This document shows positions 45,701 through 56,162 of a stretch of DNA of 64,000 bases, in pieces. This stretch comes from Asterochloris sp. CNOR1 (taxonomy: Eukaryota; Chlorophyta; Trebouxiophyceae; Trebouxiales; Trebouxiaceae). The position numbers were made by a program, and so were the translations under genes. The stretch spans positions 2,790,001-2,854,000 of the forward strand of contig OZ017754.1 of the NCBI GenBank assembly GCA_963969365.1, read 5' to 3'. How positions within the stretch are numbered: the first letter of the stretch is position 1; every line of letters starts with the position of its first letter. A model generated the notes under the pieces. The model saw only the letters and a list, made by a program, of their open reading frames with translations. It was not told the origin of the DNA and did no database searches.

Positions 45701-48700
45701 CCAGGTACACAGTTTGCCACTCACTGGCCATAGTTGCTGCCACCCATGCGCCGCACGATGCCGTCTGCCACGCGAATGGACATGTCTGCCACCTGTCCTG
45801 TGACTGTCCCAGACAGGTGGTTCACGCTGTGAGCCACCTGGCGACACTTTTTCAACCTGCAAGTCACAGACACAGTTGAGTATGATGTGTGTGGCTCAGA
45901 GGGAGTGTAATGCAGGCTGCTGCATGTGCTGCGCAGGTGTCAGGGAGGCGGGGCCTCACAAGAGCGGCCTGGCAGCCAGCTCTTGCCATCCAGGGCTGCA
46001 CCAAGGCAGTCTTGGTGCCATCACTTACTAAGGGGGCTCTGCAGGTGCTGGGGGCGTTTTGCAGGTGTGCATACAGCCAAGTGCACATAGCCAGGGGCGT
46101 TACTCACAATGCCTGCGTTCTAGGGTCTATCTTCATGGGCTGCTCGTTGGGCCTCACACGCTCCTGCATTTTCTGTCCTGCCTGGGCGATCTTCTCACTG
46201 GCATACACGGCCCCCACCCCAATGGCTCCTTTGATCTTCTCAGCGCCTGCAGGCACATGTAACGCTGTCAGACAATCACCAGCTAAGCATTGCAAGGGTG
46301 TCCTTCAGGATCCAGGCAGTAATGACGTGCAGAGTTGGATGCAGGCCTGGCATGTGAGCTGCTGGAGGGCCAGCAGGGCTCACAGTTCGGACCTCAGTGT
46401 GCCCCACTGTGGAGTCAACGCGCACAGTATGTGACGTGCGCCTGTCATACCCCCTGTGAGCTGGTCAGTGCACTAAGGTGCTTGCCTGGCATGTGACCAA
46501 CGCCGTCTCATTTGAATAGGCACTGGTGTCACGGCACTCATGGCAGGTCCTGACCTCAGTTTGGTTCAAGCAGAACCACGAGCAGGTGCTGCTGGCAGCA
46601 GGTATGAGGCAGGACCAACTGCAAGCGCTGGCAGCAGCGTCAGTGGAGCAGGCAGAGGTCAGCTAAAGCTCGGCAGGCTCACCCAAGGAGATGCGCCGTG
46701 CAGACGTGGTGCGCCCGTCCGGCTGCTCCCTTTCTGGGGAGCTATCTGCTGAGTCCACTGACGCTGCCCCACCCATTTCAGGTTGCGGCTTCCGAATGAT
46801 ATTCTCATCCTGCAGCCGCCATGTGAGAGTGAGAAAGGGCATGTATGCAGGCTGTGTGTCAATTTTTCTAGTCAGACCGGCAGCATCTGCGTGTGGGCTG
46901 CACCCTCAGACTACATGCTCTGGCAGCCAGGTCAGATGCAGCATCGAAGTGCTATGAACCCCTAAAAGATGTGCTGCATCTGTAACCGCCTCTGGGGTTT
47001 TGCATCAAGCAGGACCTCAGAGCAGCTCAGCCAGCAGGGCTGCTGCTCCGCACCAGACTTTGCAGCGTCATGCATCAGTAGGTAAGCCCCTTGGCCAGAC
47101 CAGTGTGGGCGACAGCAACAAGCAACAAATGCACCACCCCTGCTGCAGTGTCAACAAATTCTCCTGTGCATGAATTCACGCTTGCTGAGGGGTATACAGC
47201 CTCCTTCCCTGCACCTGGCCCTTCAAGCGGTCAGCACGGGGGACTCACTTTCAGCAGAGACTCTGTGATCTCCTCTGTGATGGTGCTGGAGCCGTCATTG
47301 GTGAGCGTGCCCGCTATCTGGTACGAGGTGCACTCCCCGAGAATGCTGGAGAACAGCTGGGCGGTTTCCACAGGCGTGCCTGCGAAAAGACCAGCAGCAG
47401 TAGATGCGCTGAGAGCTGGTCATAGCAGATGTCAAGGCGTGGTGCAACAGGCTCATTTGATACCAAGGAGGGACTGAGTGGAAAAGCTGACTGCCAGGCA
47501 TAGCAAGATTGGAGTGCAGCATGAGGCTCACTCGATGCCAAGAGGACTGAGTAGAAGCACTGGGTGCCAGGCATGGCAAACATGAAGGTGTGGGCGTTCG
47601 CCTGAAGTGTGGGCATCGTCGTCTCCAGGTCCCATGTGATCTTGCCCACCTGCACAGCATGGGGCCAGCAGGGTGAGACAAGCTGCATAGAAGGTGTGGC
47701 CAAGGAGCCTGGAGAATCATATGACGGCAGCAGCTCTGCCCACTGGCCTGTATGGACACTCTGAGTAGCCCTGAGACAGAGCTGGAATTGCAGCAAAGGG
47801 GTCTCCACAATGTTGCTGAGTGCTGCAATCCTTTGCAGAGGGCCACACCTCCAGGGGGATGAAGGCCAGCTGCTGTCTCAAAAAGTCTGTGGACCAGCCA
47901 CAGGGCTCCATGAATGTATGCAAAGCAGGGAGAGGGGCTGCAGCCCTTCCAGGGGGCGACCGGCCCCAGAGGCCTGAGGCCAGCCTCGGGAGAGGACGTT
48001 TTAGCAGGCCTGAGAGGAAGCTTGCTGCCGCGAGCGCAGTGGCCTCCCGCACCATCAGCGGGGGGCCTGTGTGCTGGCGAGCCACTGACCACCCTGCCAA
48101 CCAGATTGGCCGGATTCATGGGGTCGGTGGGCTCACTGAGTGAGGCATGGGCAGGCCAGGTGGAGGTTGCTTTTGTCTTGCAATGGCCCCCTGCAAGGCG
48201 GGGCGGCAGCCACCAGCCTCCCCTCCTTTTCCCCTCCAGAGTTGCAGGCCAGCTCCCAGTTCCTGTGCTATTGACATCACTTGCATCGTCGTCAACCAAC
48301 TGCTCCTGCCCTGCTGTCCCTCACCTGCACTTGCACTTCGCTGGGCTTCCCATTCTTGAGATGCACTGTCAGGGGGCCCCACTCCAGGAGGCTCTCCTGC
48401 TGGCCCTCAACCTGCAGCAGGGCAGTGTGAACGCTGGAAGGCACCAACTCTGACTCAGGAAAAAGGGTGTCGCCCCCACAGCAGCGGCAGCATGGTTGTT
48501 ATCAAACAAGTGAGGCGCATGTGCAGCAGATTTCTCAGCAGGAGGCTTAGCCACCAAAAGGGCCCACAGGCCTCTGTGCTGTTGGAGGGTACCCCGCTCT
48601 CCTGTGCAACATGCCAAGTGGTCTGCACAAGGACTGCCTTGGAGAGCACACTGTCACCTCACCTTGTGCAGCTGCACCTCTGGGATAGACAGCACTATCT

Positions 48701-48710
48701 CTTCAGACAT
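42736..48710 (-). CDS. Spartin/ERD7-type senescence-domain protein
   Basis: Exons with agreeing phases: 48710-48663, 48447-48325, 47649-47532, 47379-47249, 46809-46683, 46246-46108, 45856-45725, 44919-44758 and 43806-43646 (about 380 residues), plus a tentative last exon 42923-42736. The N-terminal part (MSEEIVLSIPEVQLHK, then TVHLKNGKPSEVQVQ and MFAMPGTQCFYSVLL) matches the beta-rich front half of plant ERD7-like proteins. An acidic linker leads into the senescence/spartin helices: GAEKIKGAIGVGAVYASEKI with RPNEQPMKI, then VAHSVNHLSGTVTGQVAD, AAKEIAAASVVAAAEIYESM, and HKYGPDARQAAGDVSTAAIE. Spartin binds lipid droplets and lipids in animals; plant ERD7 proteins bind acidic membrane lipids under stress. 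The start is the first ATG ahead of the conserved EEIVLSIP block. If the last donor (43645) is not used, the protein ends about eight codons later at 43623. Divergent to the FAD monooxygenase. Confidence 0.85.
43320..43665. repeat. Decoy donor copies after the spartin-like exon 9
   Basis: The exon end and donor at about 43637-43690 (CCCTACCTGTCAG[AC]ACAGTGT then GACCAGGCC) recur at about 43503-43558 and, more diverged, at about 43320-43376. All keep a CTGACAG|GTGGG-like donor in minus orientation. Confidence 0.65.
45635..45745. repeat. Decoy donor copy after the spartin-like exon 7
   Basis: CACTGGCCATAGTT[T]GCTGCC at the real donor (about 45721-45742) is duplicated at about 45632-45654 in the following intron. 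Confidence 0.6.
47440..47585. repeat. Decoy copy of the spartin-like exon 3 end
   Basis: The last about 55 bp of exon 3 with its donor (about 47522-47582) recur at about 47446-47506 in the downstream intron (shared AGGCTCA, GATACCAAG/GATGCCAAG and TGCCAGGCAT blocks). Confidence 0.7.
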
Positions 48711-48913
48711 CCTGAGCACAGAGGCTGGCTGGCAGATCACGGCTTGATTAGAGCGGAAAAAATACAGCTCAACAAAGTCAGAAGGGGCTCGCCAGTGTGG
48801 GTTCAGCAAATCAGGTGCTGCTGTCAAACTCAATGTTGCGAGTCCTGCAGCTGGGGTCTTGAAGCTGTGTCGTAGCTGTCTCATAGGCGCAGCATTTCAG
48901 CTTTCTTGGCCTG
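48711..48913. promoter_or_regulatory. Divergent promoter region
   Basis: 203 bp between the spartin-like start (minus) and the FAD monooxygenase start (plus). No TATA or telo-box motif was seen. Confidence 0.35.
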
Positions 48914-51900
48914 ATGTGGCAGCACAGCATGGACACCTTAGCTGCATGTGCAGTGCCCCGGTGCTTTGCAATAGCTCCCAGAATATGGCCAAGGCATCAT
49001 TCACATAGCTGGAACTGTGCAAAGCGAGGAGCTGCTCAGCTGAACAGAACCAGATGCCAGAATGCAACTACTGCTGTGGATGCCACAGCAGGCAGGTCAT
49101 TGGACAGCATTCCCAGATCTAGGCCTCAGCGCAAGGCTGGCAGCGTGCATCAGGATGAAGTCATCATTGTTGGAGCTGGCATTGCAGGTCTGGCCACAGC
49201 GGCTGCCTGCCAGAAGGTGTGGCATGCAACTGCCTCTGCTGGCTCCACATGGGCAGTAAATGGTGCTGAGCAGCCCATACTAGAGCACGGTCATACGATA
49301 CATCCTGCACACACAGCAGGGGTCACACCAAAGTCCATCAGGGGTGCCTGGAGTCATCCGCTCAGAGGGCGTCTGCCAGGAGGCATGGTGCCAGACATAG
49401 TGCTGCCTGCGGCGGCAGGCAGCCCTCAGCTCAGATCACCTCAACCTGTGACAGCTGACACAGTCGCTTTGTGTGCAGGTGGGCATCCCCTACGTGGTGT
49501 TTGAGCGGGAAGAGGAGCTGCGGGACTCGGGGGGCGCCATTGGCATGTGGACCAATGCCTTCAAGGCCCTGGACGCTTTGGGAGTGGGGGACGCCATCAG
49601 GAGGGACAACTCCCTGCTGACAAAGTGAGGCTGTGCACCTCTGTTTGGAAGCATGATTTCCATGCCCAAGGGCCCTGTGCAGCTCAGTCTCTGTTGTGCC
49701 TGGGGCACTGCAGGCCTGCCCCCTGTCTGCCTGCCTGGTTGAGTTGTGCTCAGCGCACGGAATCGTGCTCAGGGACTTGGCCAGGGCTGTTCCACCTTGC
49801 GCTGGCAGCAGCCTGCTTGTCTGGGGCAGTATCAAGCGTTCCAACAAGGATTGAGAATCAACTTCATGCACCTGGAACAGGATCTGATTTCACTGCCACT
49901 GTGGGAAGCAATTTCCACTTGTATATAATCAACAGAGCAACCATTGATGCCAAAAGAGCTGTCGCTTCTGTCAGAGCGATAACGGCAGGTCTGCAACAGC
50001 ATCCCTGGCTGCCTGCCTGCAGGATTGAGCTGTGCTCAGCGCAAGGGGCTGTGCTCAGGGGCTTTGGCCTGGATGAGTGTGAGGGAGGACCACACGAGTT
50101 CCGTGGCGTCAGCCGGGGAGGCCTGCTGCGCGTGCTTAAGGACCTCCTGCCCGAGGGGACCGTCAAGTACGGCGTGCGCATCGCGAGGGCCTCCACTGAC
50201 ATCAACGGTGAGGCGCTCTGCACTTTCCCTGGGCTGAAGGGAAGCTTCAGCTGCAGTCACAGCCGTAGTGGAACGTAAAAGGACACCGAGCATCCTCTTT
50301 GCCCTGGGGGCTCTGGGATCTCGGTCGCAACTGTCACATCCCGTCTGAAGGGGTGTTACATTCTGCTGCAGGAGGCCTGCTGGAGATGGAAGACGGCACC
50401 AAGCTGCGTGGACGGGTCATCGTGGGCGCGGACGGCGGCCGCAGCAGGGTCGCAGCTGATCTGGGCCTTGCCCAGCCAGGCTACGCAGGCTACAGCGCGT
50501 ACAGGTACGATGCAGCAGCTGCGTTCCAGCGAAGCATTGCACATGTTGCTGTGTGCCTTCCTCTCTTTCAAAGGCAGGTCACCACAGTCTTGGCATGCAA
50601 GAACTGCGTGGGTGGACACCCGTGGGCCGTAGGCACCCGGATGGCATTGCAGAAGCAGAAGTCCAGGCAGCTGCTCTTGTGGAGCCACCAGACTGAGGCA
50701 ACGACCCTTTTCGTGCAGCCAGCAGCCCTGCACTTGCGACTGCGGTGCTTGGAGGTTCCCAGGGTGAGAGTCGCTGAGATGCCTGCTGCAGGGCAGTGGC
50801 AGTGGAGATCTCTGGACCCCTGAAGCTGTCGTCCTCCAGGCCATGCAGGGCTGTGACCGTGCTGTCTTGCATGCTGTCAAGCCCTCAGCTGAGTCACACG
50901 CTGCGTCTGAAGGGGCGTGGCGGTCTTCCCTGAGAACATGGTGCCCATACCCGAAGACACGTGCCGGCAGGTCTGGGGCTCCGGGGTACGCGCGGGCATG
51001 TACCCACTCAACAGCAGGGAGGTCTACTGGTTCACAGTCTTCAACACGTCCCAGGTCAGCACACGGGTCTCAATCTGGTCTGCTGAGCACTGGAGGGTAT
51101 AGACCTGTGGCCCTGTGCTCTTCCACCCGGATTGGCAGGGTCTTTGGCCCCTGACCAGCACAACTCTGCAGCTCTCTGGCAGCTCAACAACAGCTGTGTG
51201 CAGCGTTCAGTGTGCAGTGTGCAGTGTTGACCGCTTTGAGCTCAAGAGTACGGTGTCTGATCAGCTTCCTATGGCCTCATCCCATGGATGGCAGGCCAGT
51301 CTGCAGCGTTTGCTCTGACATGCCACCCTCAATCCTTCAACTCGTGGCTGCACACCTCATTGTTGTTCTCCCTCAGCGTGCTTGCTATTCGCACTGCCCC
51401 ATACTTCGTGAAGCACGCAGGGGAGTTTCTGCACCTCTTGCTGAGTGGCAGTGTGCAAGACAAACTTTGCCTGCACGTGCTACCTCTTGTGCACCCCTGC
51501 TCATGCCTGCAGATGCAGGCTGGCTGCACATTGTGTTGTGCAAGATGCCTCTCCTGTATGCTCACTGCCAACAATGTGGCTGCAGAACTGCCCTCAGATG
51601 AGCCAGGAGGACATGCAGCGCGATGCCATGTCCTATGTGCGGGACTGGAAATTTGGAGTGGCTGAGGCCATCCAGCACACCCCCCTGGGGCGCATCACTC
51701 GCAGCCGCATCACGGACAGGTGGGAGGCCCTGTTGGTGTGCACAGCTGACGTCTTTCAGAGCAGCTGAGGCCATCCTGCACATAGTGTACCATCCGCAGC
51801 TGCGTCACTGACTGGTGGGAGGGAGGACATACGCGGTGGCGGGCGTATTGGTTGTGTATGGCTGATGTCATCTGGAATTGCTGAACCACTCAGCACACAC

Positions 51901-53612
51901 CCGCAGCTGCATCACTGACAGATTTGGATTTTGTTGGTGTACACAACTGACATCAATTGCGGTGGTCGAGGACATCAAGCCAAACCCCCCCAGCGCGCAT
52001 GACCTGCAGCCGCATCACAGACGGGTAACCGGGCAGGGGCTGTGTGTTTGCCGCTGAAACAAGGGACTGCTGTAAGCAGCATGCCAGCTCTGGTGCCCAT
52101 GTCCTGGTGTCCACAGCTGATGTCATGAGGCTGCTGGAGGGAGCATGCCTGTCAGGGGAACAGGTTCTGGGCATGCACAGCTGATGCACAAGGCTGCTGG
52201 AAGCAGCCTGCTAGCTCTGGGGAGCAGGGCGTCACAGTACAGAGCTGGCATCTGGGGCTGCTGGAAGGAGAATGCTAGCTCTTGGGACCAGGCCCTGGTG
52301 TGCATAGCTGATTCACAAGGCTGCTTGAGGGAGCATGCTAACTCCAGGGACCCAGCCCCTATGCGCACAGCTGATGGACAGTGCTGCTGGAAGCAGTATG
52401 CTAGCTCTGGGGAGCAGGACCTGGTGTGCACGGCTATCAAGGAGGGAGCATGCTAGCTCTTGGGAACAGTCCCTGCCTCAGCACCTGCAGTCTGGCAGCA
52501 ACAGGTGGGCTGTGTTGTGGAAGGTACAGCCACAGCACTGGGGAAATGGGGGGCGCCAAGCAGAGGGCCCTGCAGTTGCTTTGTGGGGCCAGTTGGCAGA
52601 CATCACCTGCTGCATTACCTGCACCCTGCTGAGGGCACTGATGCTGAGCCCAGGTGCTGCTCATGCTGCCTGGGGTGTTGAAGATCTTGTGTTCTCGTTG
52701 CTGAGTGCTGTAGGCAAATACTCTGGCATTGAGCATGCAGAGACTTTTGTATCACCGCTTATGTGTGCTGCAGGTGGCCGCTCCCAGGCCAGGCGCTGGG
52801 TAAGGGAGCGCTGACCTTGACTGGCGATGCAGCCCACCCCATGACACCCAACCTTGGGCAGGGTGGTTGCACTGCACTAGAGGTGAGAGCTGCTGATGAG
52901 GGTGTGTATGGAGTGCCGCAGAAGATGTCTCAGCATATGCGCGCACCTGCATTCCAGGTCAAGCATTCCAGGCTAATTCACGCATTCAAAGCTAATGCAA
53001 GCAACTTTGGCCACTGCTTTTCAAGTCCACTGCGTCTGAAGCATAACATGCATCATGAGAAGTCAGTGCATTGGAAGCCAAGCCCTGGCACCATGTGCCT
53101 GCCTTTTGCCCCCAAGGAGCTATCCAACCTCATGGCGGCTTTGTCATGTGCAAATCCTACCTTGAACTGCCTGTCAACCTCGACATACCCCTACTGCCAG
53201 ACGGCAGAGGGCCCTGCACTCTGCCCAGATGGGCTGCAGCCAAAGGGGCAGGTGGCGTAGTGGAAGCACAAAGCCTGGATTGCTCCACCTCACTGCCATG
53301 CAGGATGCCATCGTGTTGGCACGCAACCTTAAGAAGGCCATTGACGAGAGCCAGCCGCCATCAGTCGCTGGCCAGGCGCCCCCTCCCACCCTCCGATCTG
53401 TCCAGATGGAAGGTCTGCAAGAGGCACTGCGGGCCTATGAGACAGAACGCATGATGCGCTGCCTGCCGCTGTCAGTTCGTGCAAACCTGATGGGGCAGGC
53501 ACTGCAGCTCCCCCTTGCCCCAGTCACTGCCTTTCGGAACTTCTTCATCGGAAAAGCCTTCTCCCCAGCCCACTTCCTCAGCCACGCCACATATGACTGT
53601 GGCAAGATCTGA
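48914..53612 (+). CDS. Plastid-type FAD-dependent monooxygenase (CTF2/MO1-like)
   Basis: Eight exons with agreeing phases: 48914-49216, 49479-49624, 50023-50207, 50372-50504, 50913-51054, 51598-51719, 52774-52882 and 53304-53612; 482 residues. The first about 75 residues are rich in Arg, Ser and Ala with few acids, consistent with a plastid transit peptide. Then come the FAD-binding dinucleotide motif EVIIVGAGIAGLATAAACQK, the acid-ended strand VVFERE, the central GADGGRSRVA (DG motif) and the second FAD motif LTLTGDAAHPMTPNLGQGGC. This set defines the flavoprotein hydroxylase family with zeaxanthin epoxidase and plant CTF2/MO1 proteins. No FHA domain follows, which argues against zeaxanthin epoxidase itself. 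The substrate cannot be read from sequence. A start at 48929 (MDTLAACAV) is an equal alternative. The long intron 6 holds copies of the exon 6 end and a minisatellite. Confidence 0.9.
49715..49775. repeat. Pseudo-exon copy of FAD monooxygenase exon 3
   Basis: About 57 bp at 49718-49775 (GCCTGCCTGGTTGAGTTGTG onward) match the acceptor and start of exon 3 (GCCTGCAGGATTGAGCTGTG, about 50013). The acceptor CAG has decayed to TGG in the copy. Confidence 0.7.
51787..52035. repeat. Decoy copies of the FAD monooxygenase exon 6 end
   Basis: The exon 6 3' end CGCAGCCGCATCACGGACAG|GTGGGAGG (about 51701-51727) recurs at about 51794, 51901 and 52006 with increasing divergence. The first copy keeps a TGACTGGTGGGAGG donor-like sequence; together they introduce the minisatellite that follows. 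Confidence 0.75.
52078..52500. repeat. 63-bp intronic minisatellite, seven copies
   Basis: Units begin AGCATGCTAGCTCTGGGG at about 52078, 52142, 52205, 52269, 52332, 52395 and 52447 (spacing 62-64 bp, last 52). Each also carries a GTGTGCACAGCTGATG-type block resembling the intron sequence just past the exon 6 donor (about 51736), so the array appears to have grown from that exon-border duplication. Confidence 0.8.
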
Positions 53613-53899
53613 CCACGCTGCTCCTTCTGCTGGTCGTCCATGTCTTCAGCACTGTTGCAGACTGTGAACTGCAAAGTTTTGGACAGCATCTCCATCTGAA
53701 ACAGCACTGTGACGGAATGTCACCTCTGTCGATCATGTAGCCTGCCATCAGCTCACTGCAGCACAGGTCCTGGCATAGGCAACATCCTGGCAAGCTGCAC
53801 ATGCATGGTTAGGCACCTTTTGCAGGATTGACTGGTCAATCAGCCTTTGTGTCCAGAATCAGCAATCTGTATAGGGCGAGGCCTCATCAAGCTGGCCAG
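53613..53899. other. Spacer between FAD monooxygenase and second BTB gene
   Basis: 287 bp, same strand on both sides. No poly(A) signal or promoter element stands out. Confidence 0.35.
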
Positions 53900-55313
53900 A
53901 TGCAGCTCAGCTACCTGCCAGCCAAGTGCAGGTGCCCAACAGACTGCATCCTGATTACTGAGGATGGCGCAGAGCTGCCAGCCCATTCACAGCTCATCAA
54001 TGTGCACTCTGAGCCACTCGGTAACATGCTGCTCCTGAGACGGGCCCCCAGGCGCCTCAAGATGAGCCTGCTGGGCCTCTGCATGTGCTGCCTGCGTGGT
54101 TGCGCTGTAGTTCTGATCACAGTGGGCCTCGATAGAAATACTGGGCAGCTGCAGCTGGTGTTGGGCATCACAGCCTGTTCTGGCGCTGACTCAGCACTGG
54201 CACCTTCCATGCTGTCTAAAAGGCTGTACTGCTGCAGGTCCAGGACAGCAGCGAGAGCCTGCAGGTGCTGCTGAGGGACATCTATGGCACCAACCCGGGG
54301 TCTGGCCTGTCCAGGCTGTCCAGCAACACCCTGCTGGACCTGCTCCTCATTGCTGACAAGTACAATGTCTGCTCCACTCTGCAGCACTGTACTGAGTGGC
54401 TGCATGGCCTTGGCAGCAAGCAGGTGCTGAGGGAGCGTCTCCTTGCAGAGCACCCCACCAGAGGTGGGTGAGGGGCAGGGCCTGAGGACCAGCTGATGCT
54501 GGAGATGTTCTGTTTCACACAGACTGAGTGCCTGCACTTGTGGCGTCTGCACCGCCTAGGAGCCTGCCACTCTGCTGTGCGCGCTTCTGCCTGGTTTCCT
54601 GCTTTCTCTGGCAGATGGAAGCTTGTCATGCATATTGGCTGATGATAAAGGCACTTTGGCCTGGGCCCCTAACCCTCATGGCTTGTGCTCAGCCTGGAAG
54701 CCAGTCAATCGGCTGTGCAAGCTTCTGCCTGCCTCCTGCCTACTTCACCAGCTGAGGTTACTTGGGCAATTTGGCCAGTGACATAGGGCAATTTGGCTTG
54801 CACTGGGCCGAGTGCTGACCGTGAGGGCATGTGCACAGCAAGCAAGGCGGCCACTCGGCTATGCACAGCATGGAAGCCGGCGTTGCGGCTGTGAACCAAG
54901 CTCCACCCAACTTACTGCTTCTCCATGCTCCCTAAAGCTTCTGTGGCCTCTTGCAGGTGTCAGGGAGGTCAGTAATGCGCTGGCCTGGCTGACTGCAGTG
55001 GTTGGCTTGGCCGAGCCGACTCGCTTTGGCACATCCAAGCAGCTGTGTGTTGAAGTGGCGGCAGATGACATGGACTGGCGGTCTGACAGGTGATGGTGAT
55101 CCTGTCTGCGGCTTTGTATTTGATGTAAACTGTCATGTTTGCAGATATCAAGCACTCACACAGCCAGCTGTCATCTGGACAATCAGTGTCGAGATGGCTG
55201 CACGGCAGCAGCAGAACCTCAAAGGTGCTTTCAGGGAGATCAGCAGGGCGCTTGGGGTGAAGCTGAAGGCAAATCTGGTGGAGTTAACCAACGTTGGAGT
55301 TCTGGAGCGCTGA
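53900..55313 (+). pseudogene. Second BTB-domain gene, splice donor of exon 1 damaged
   Basis: Paralogue of the BTB gene at 31.2-32.3 kb. Exons: 53900-54061, 54238-54463, 54957-55089 and 55145-55313. It shows PTDCILITEDGAELPAHSQL in the first exon, LLLIADKYNVCSTLQHC in the second and VREVSNALAWLTAVVGLAEP in the third. Exon phases match the paralogue (0, 1, 2) and exon 3 has the same 133 nt. At the end of exon 1 the expected donor reads AAG|ATGAGC instead of GTGAGC, so the conserved border has AT at the invariant position. Without splicing there, the frame runs on and stops after about 70 unrelated residues. Either a cryptic donor is used, the intron is AT-AG, or the gene is losing function. 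The other borders are canonical. The C-terminal exon differs strongly from the paralogue. Confidence 0.7.
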
Positions 55314-56162
55314 AAAGGCCTCAGTGTTTGCTGACGCTGTCGCCAGATGGCTCTGCAGATGCCTGGATTCCATAGACGTTGAGAAGGATTGATGATGTGT
55401 GCAGTGCCCAAGACAGTGCAGCACAAGTCATGGTGTTCTCAGCACTGGCTTGCAACACCTGGGCTGTCCTGCCAAGCCCTGGTAACAGCTGCCATATATG
55501 GTGTCCACTGCCTTGGCAAGAGCTCGCTAGCAGCAGCAGGCAGCAGGTCTGATCCCTGAATGAACAACAGCAAGAGCTTGGCCAGTGGATGCCTGGAATG
55601 CGCTGTCCCTCCCTCCATCCAGCAAGCCAGGCTGTTCTCAAGCGCCTGAGCTCCATGAGCTGTGTTTCAAAGCCTGCTTAGCAGCTCCTAGACTGCATGA
55701 AGAGGCAGGCTGTCCACCTGCAAACATCTGCATGCCTTTTGTTTGGTGCTCATCAAAGCACTGTTGAGCTGGCATTCTTAGTCCACTGTTTGAGTGTCAA
55801 GCAAGGATTGGAAGGCCAGTACTGGATGTAATGTGGTCACCTGGCTGTCTGGTGTAGTCATCTGCCCCTAGAGTTGCTGCTGACATTGTTCCCTTGAAGG
55901 AGGGAACACTGGTCTCATCTGACCAAAGTTTTAGGTCTTAGCTCTTAGGTTCAAACGGTCACAAATCCTATCACATGGATTTCAAGAGAGAGGGGCTATC
56001 AGAAAGAGGAGCTTCTTCGTCATCAGGCATTGAACGCTACTGTCATTTTTGAGAAGTAGTCTGAGATCAGGCTGCAACTTGTCATCGATCAGATGCAGAC
56101 GTGGTCTGCCAAATCCGCTGCACAGCAGCACTCATAGCCAGCGATGGTTGTGAGGAATTGAC
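55314..56162. other. Intergenic region, nothing recognised
   Basis: About 850 bp between the second BTB gene and the golgin-like gene, both rightward. A TGTAA at 55827-55831 is a weak poly(A) candidate for the BTB gene. No coding signal was seen. Confidence 0.4.

Noticed and set aside
47295-48299. A 334-codon minus-strand open frame
   Set aside because: It reads through introns and in the wrong frame of the spartin-like exons; the spliced model explains the conserved blocks better.
50299-50823. A 174-codon open frame inside the FAD monooxygenase
   Set aside because: It covers exon 4 in frame but runs on into the intron; the GT donor at 50505 and phase into exon 5 match the family.
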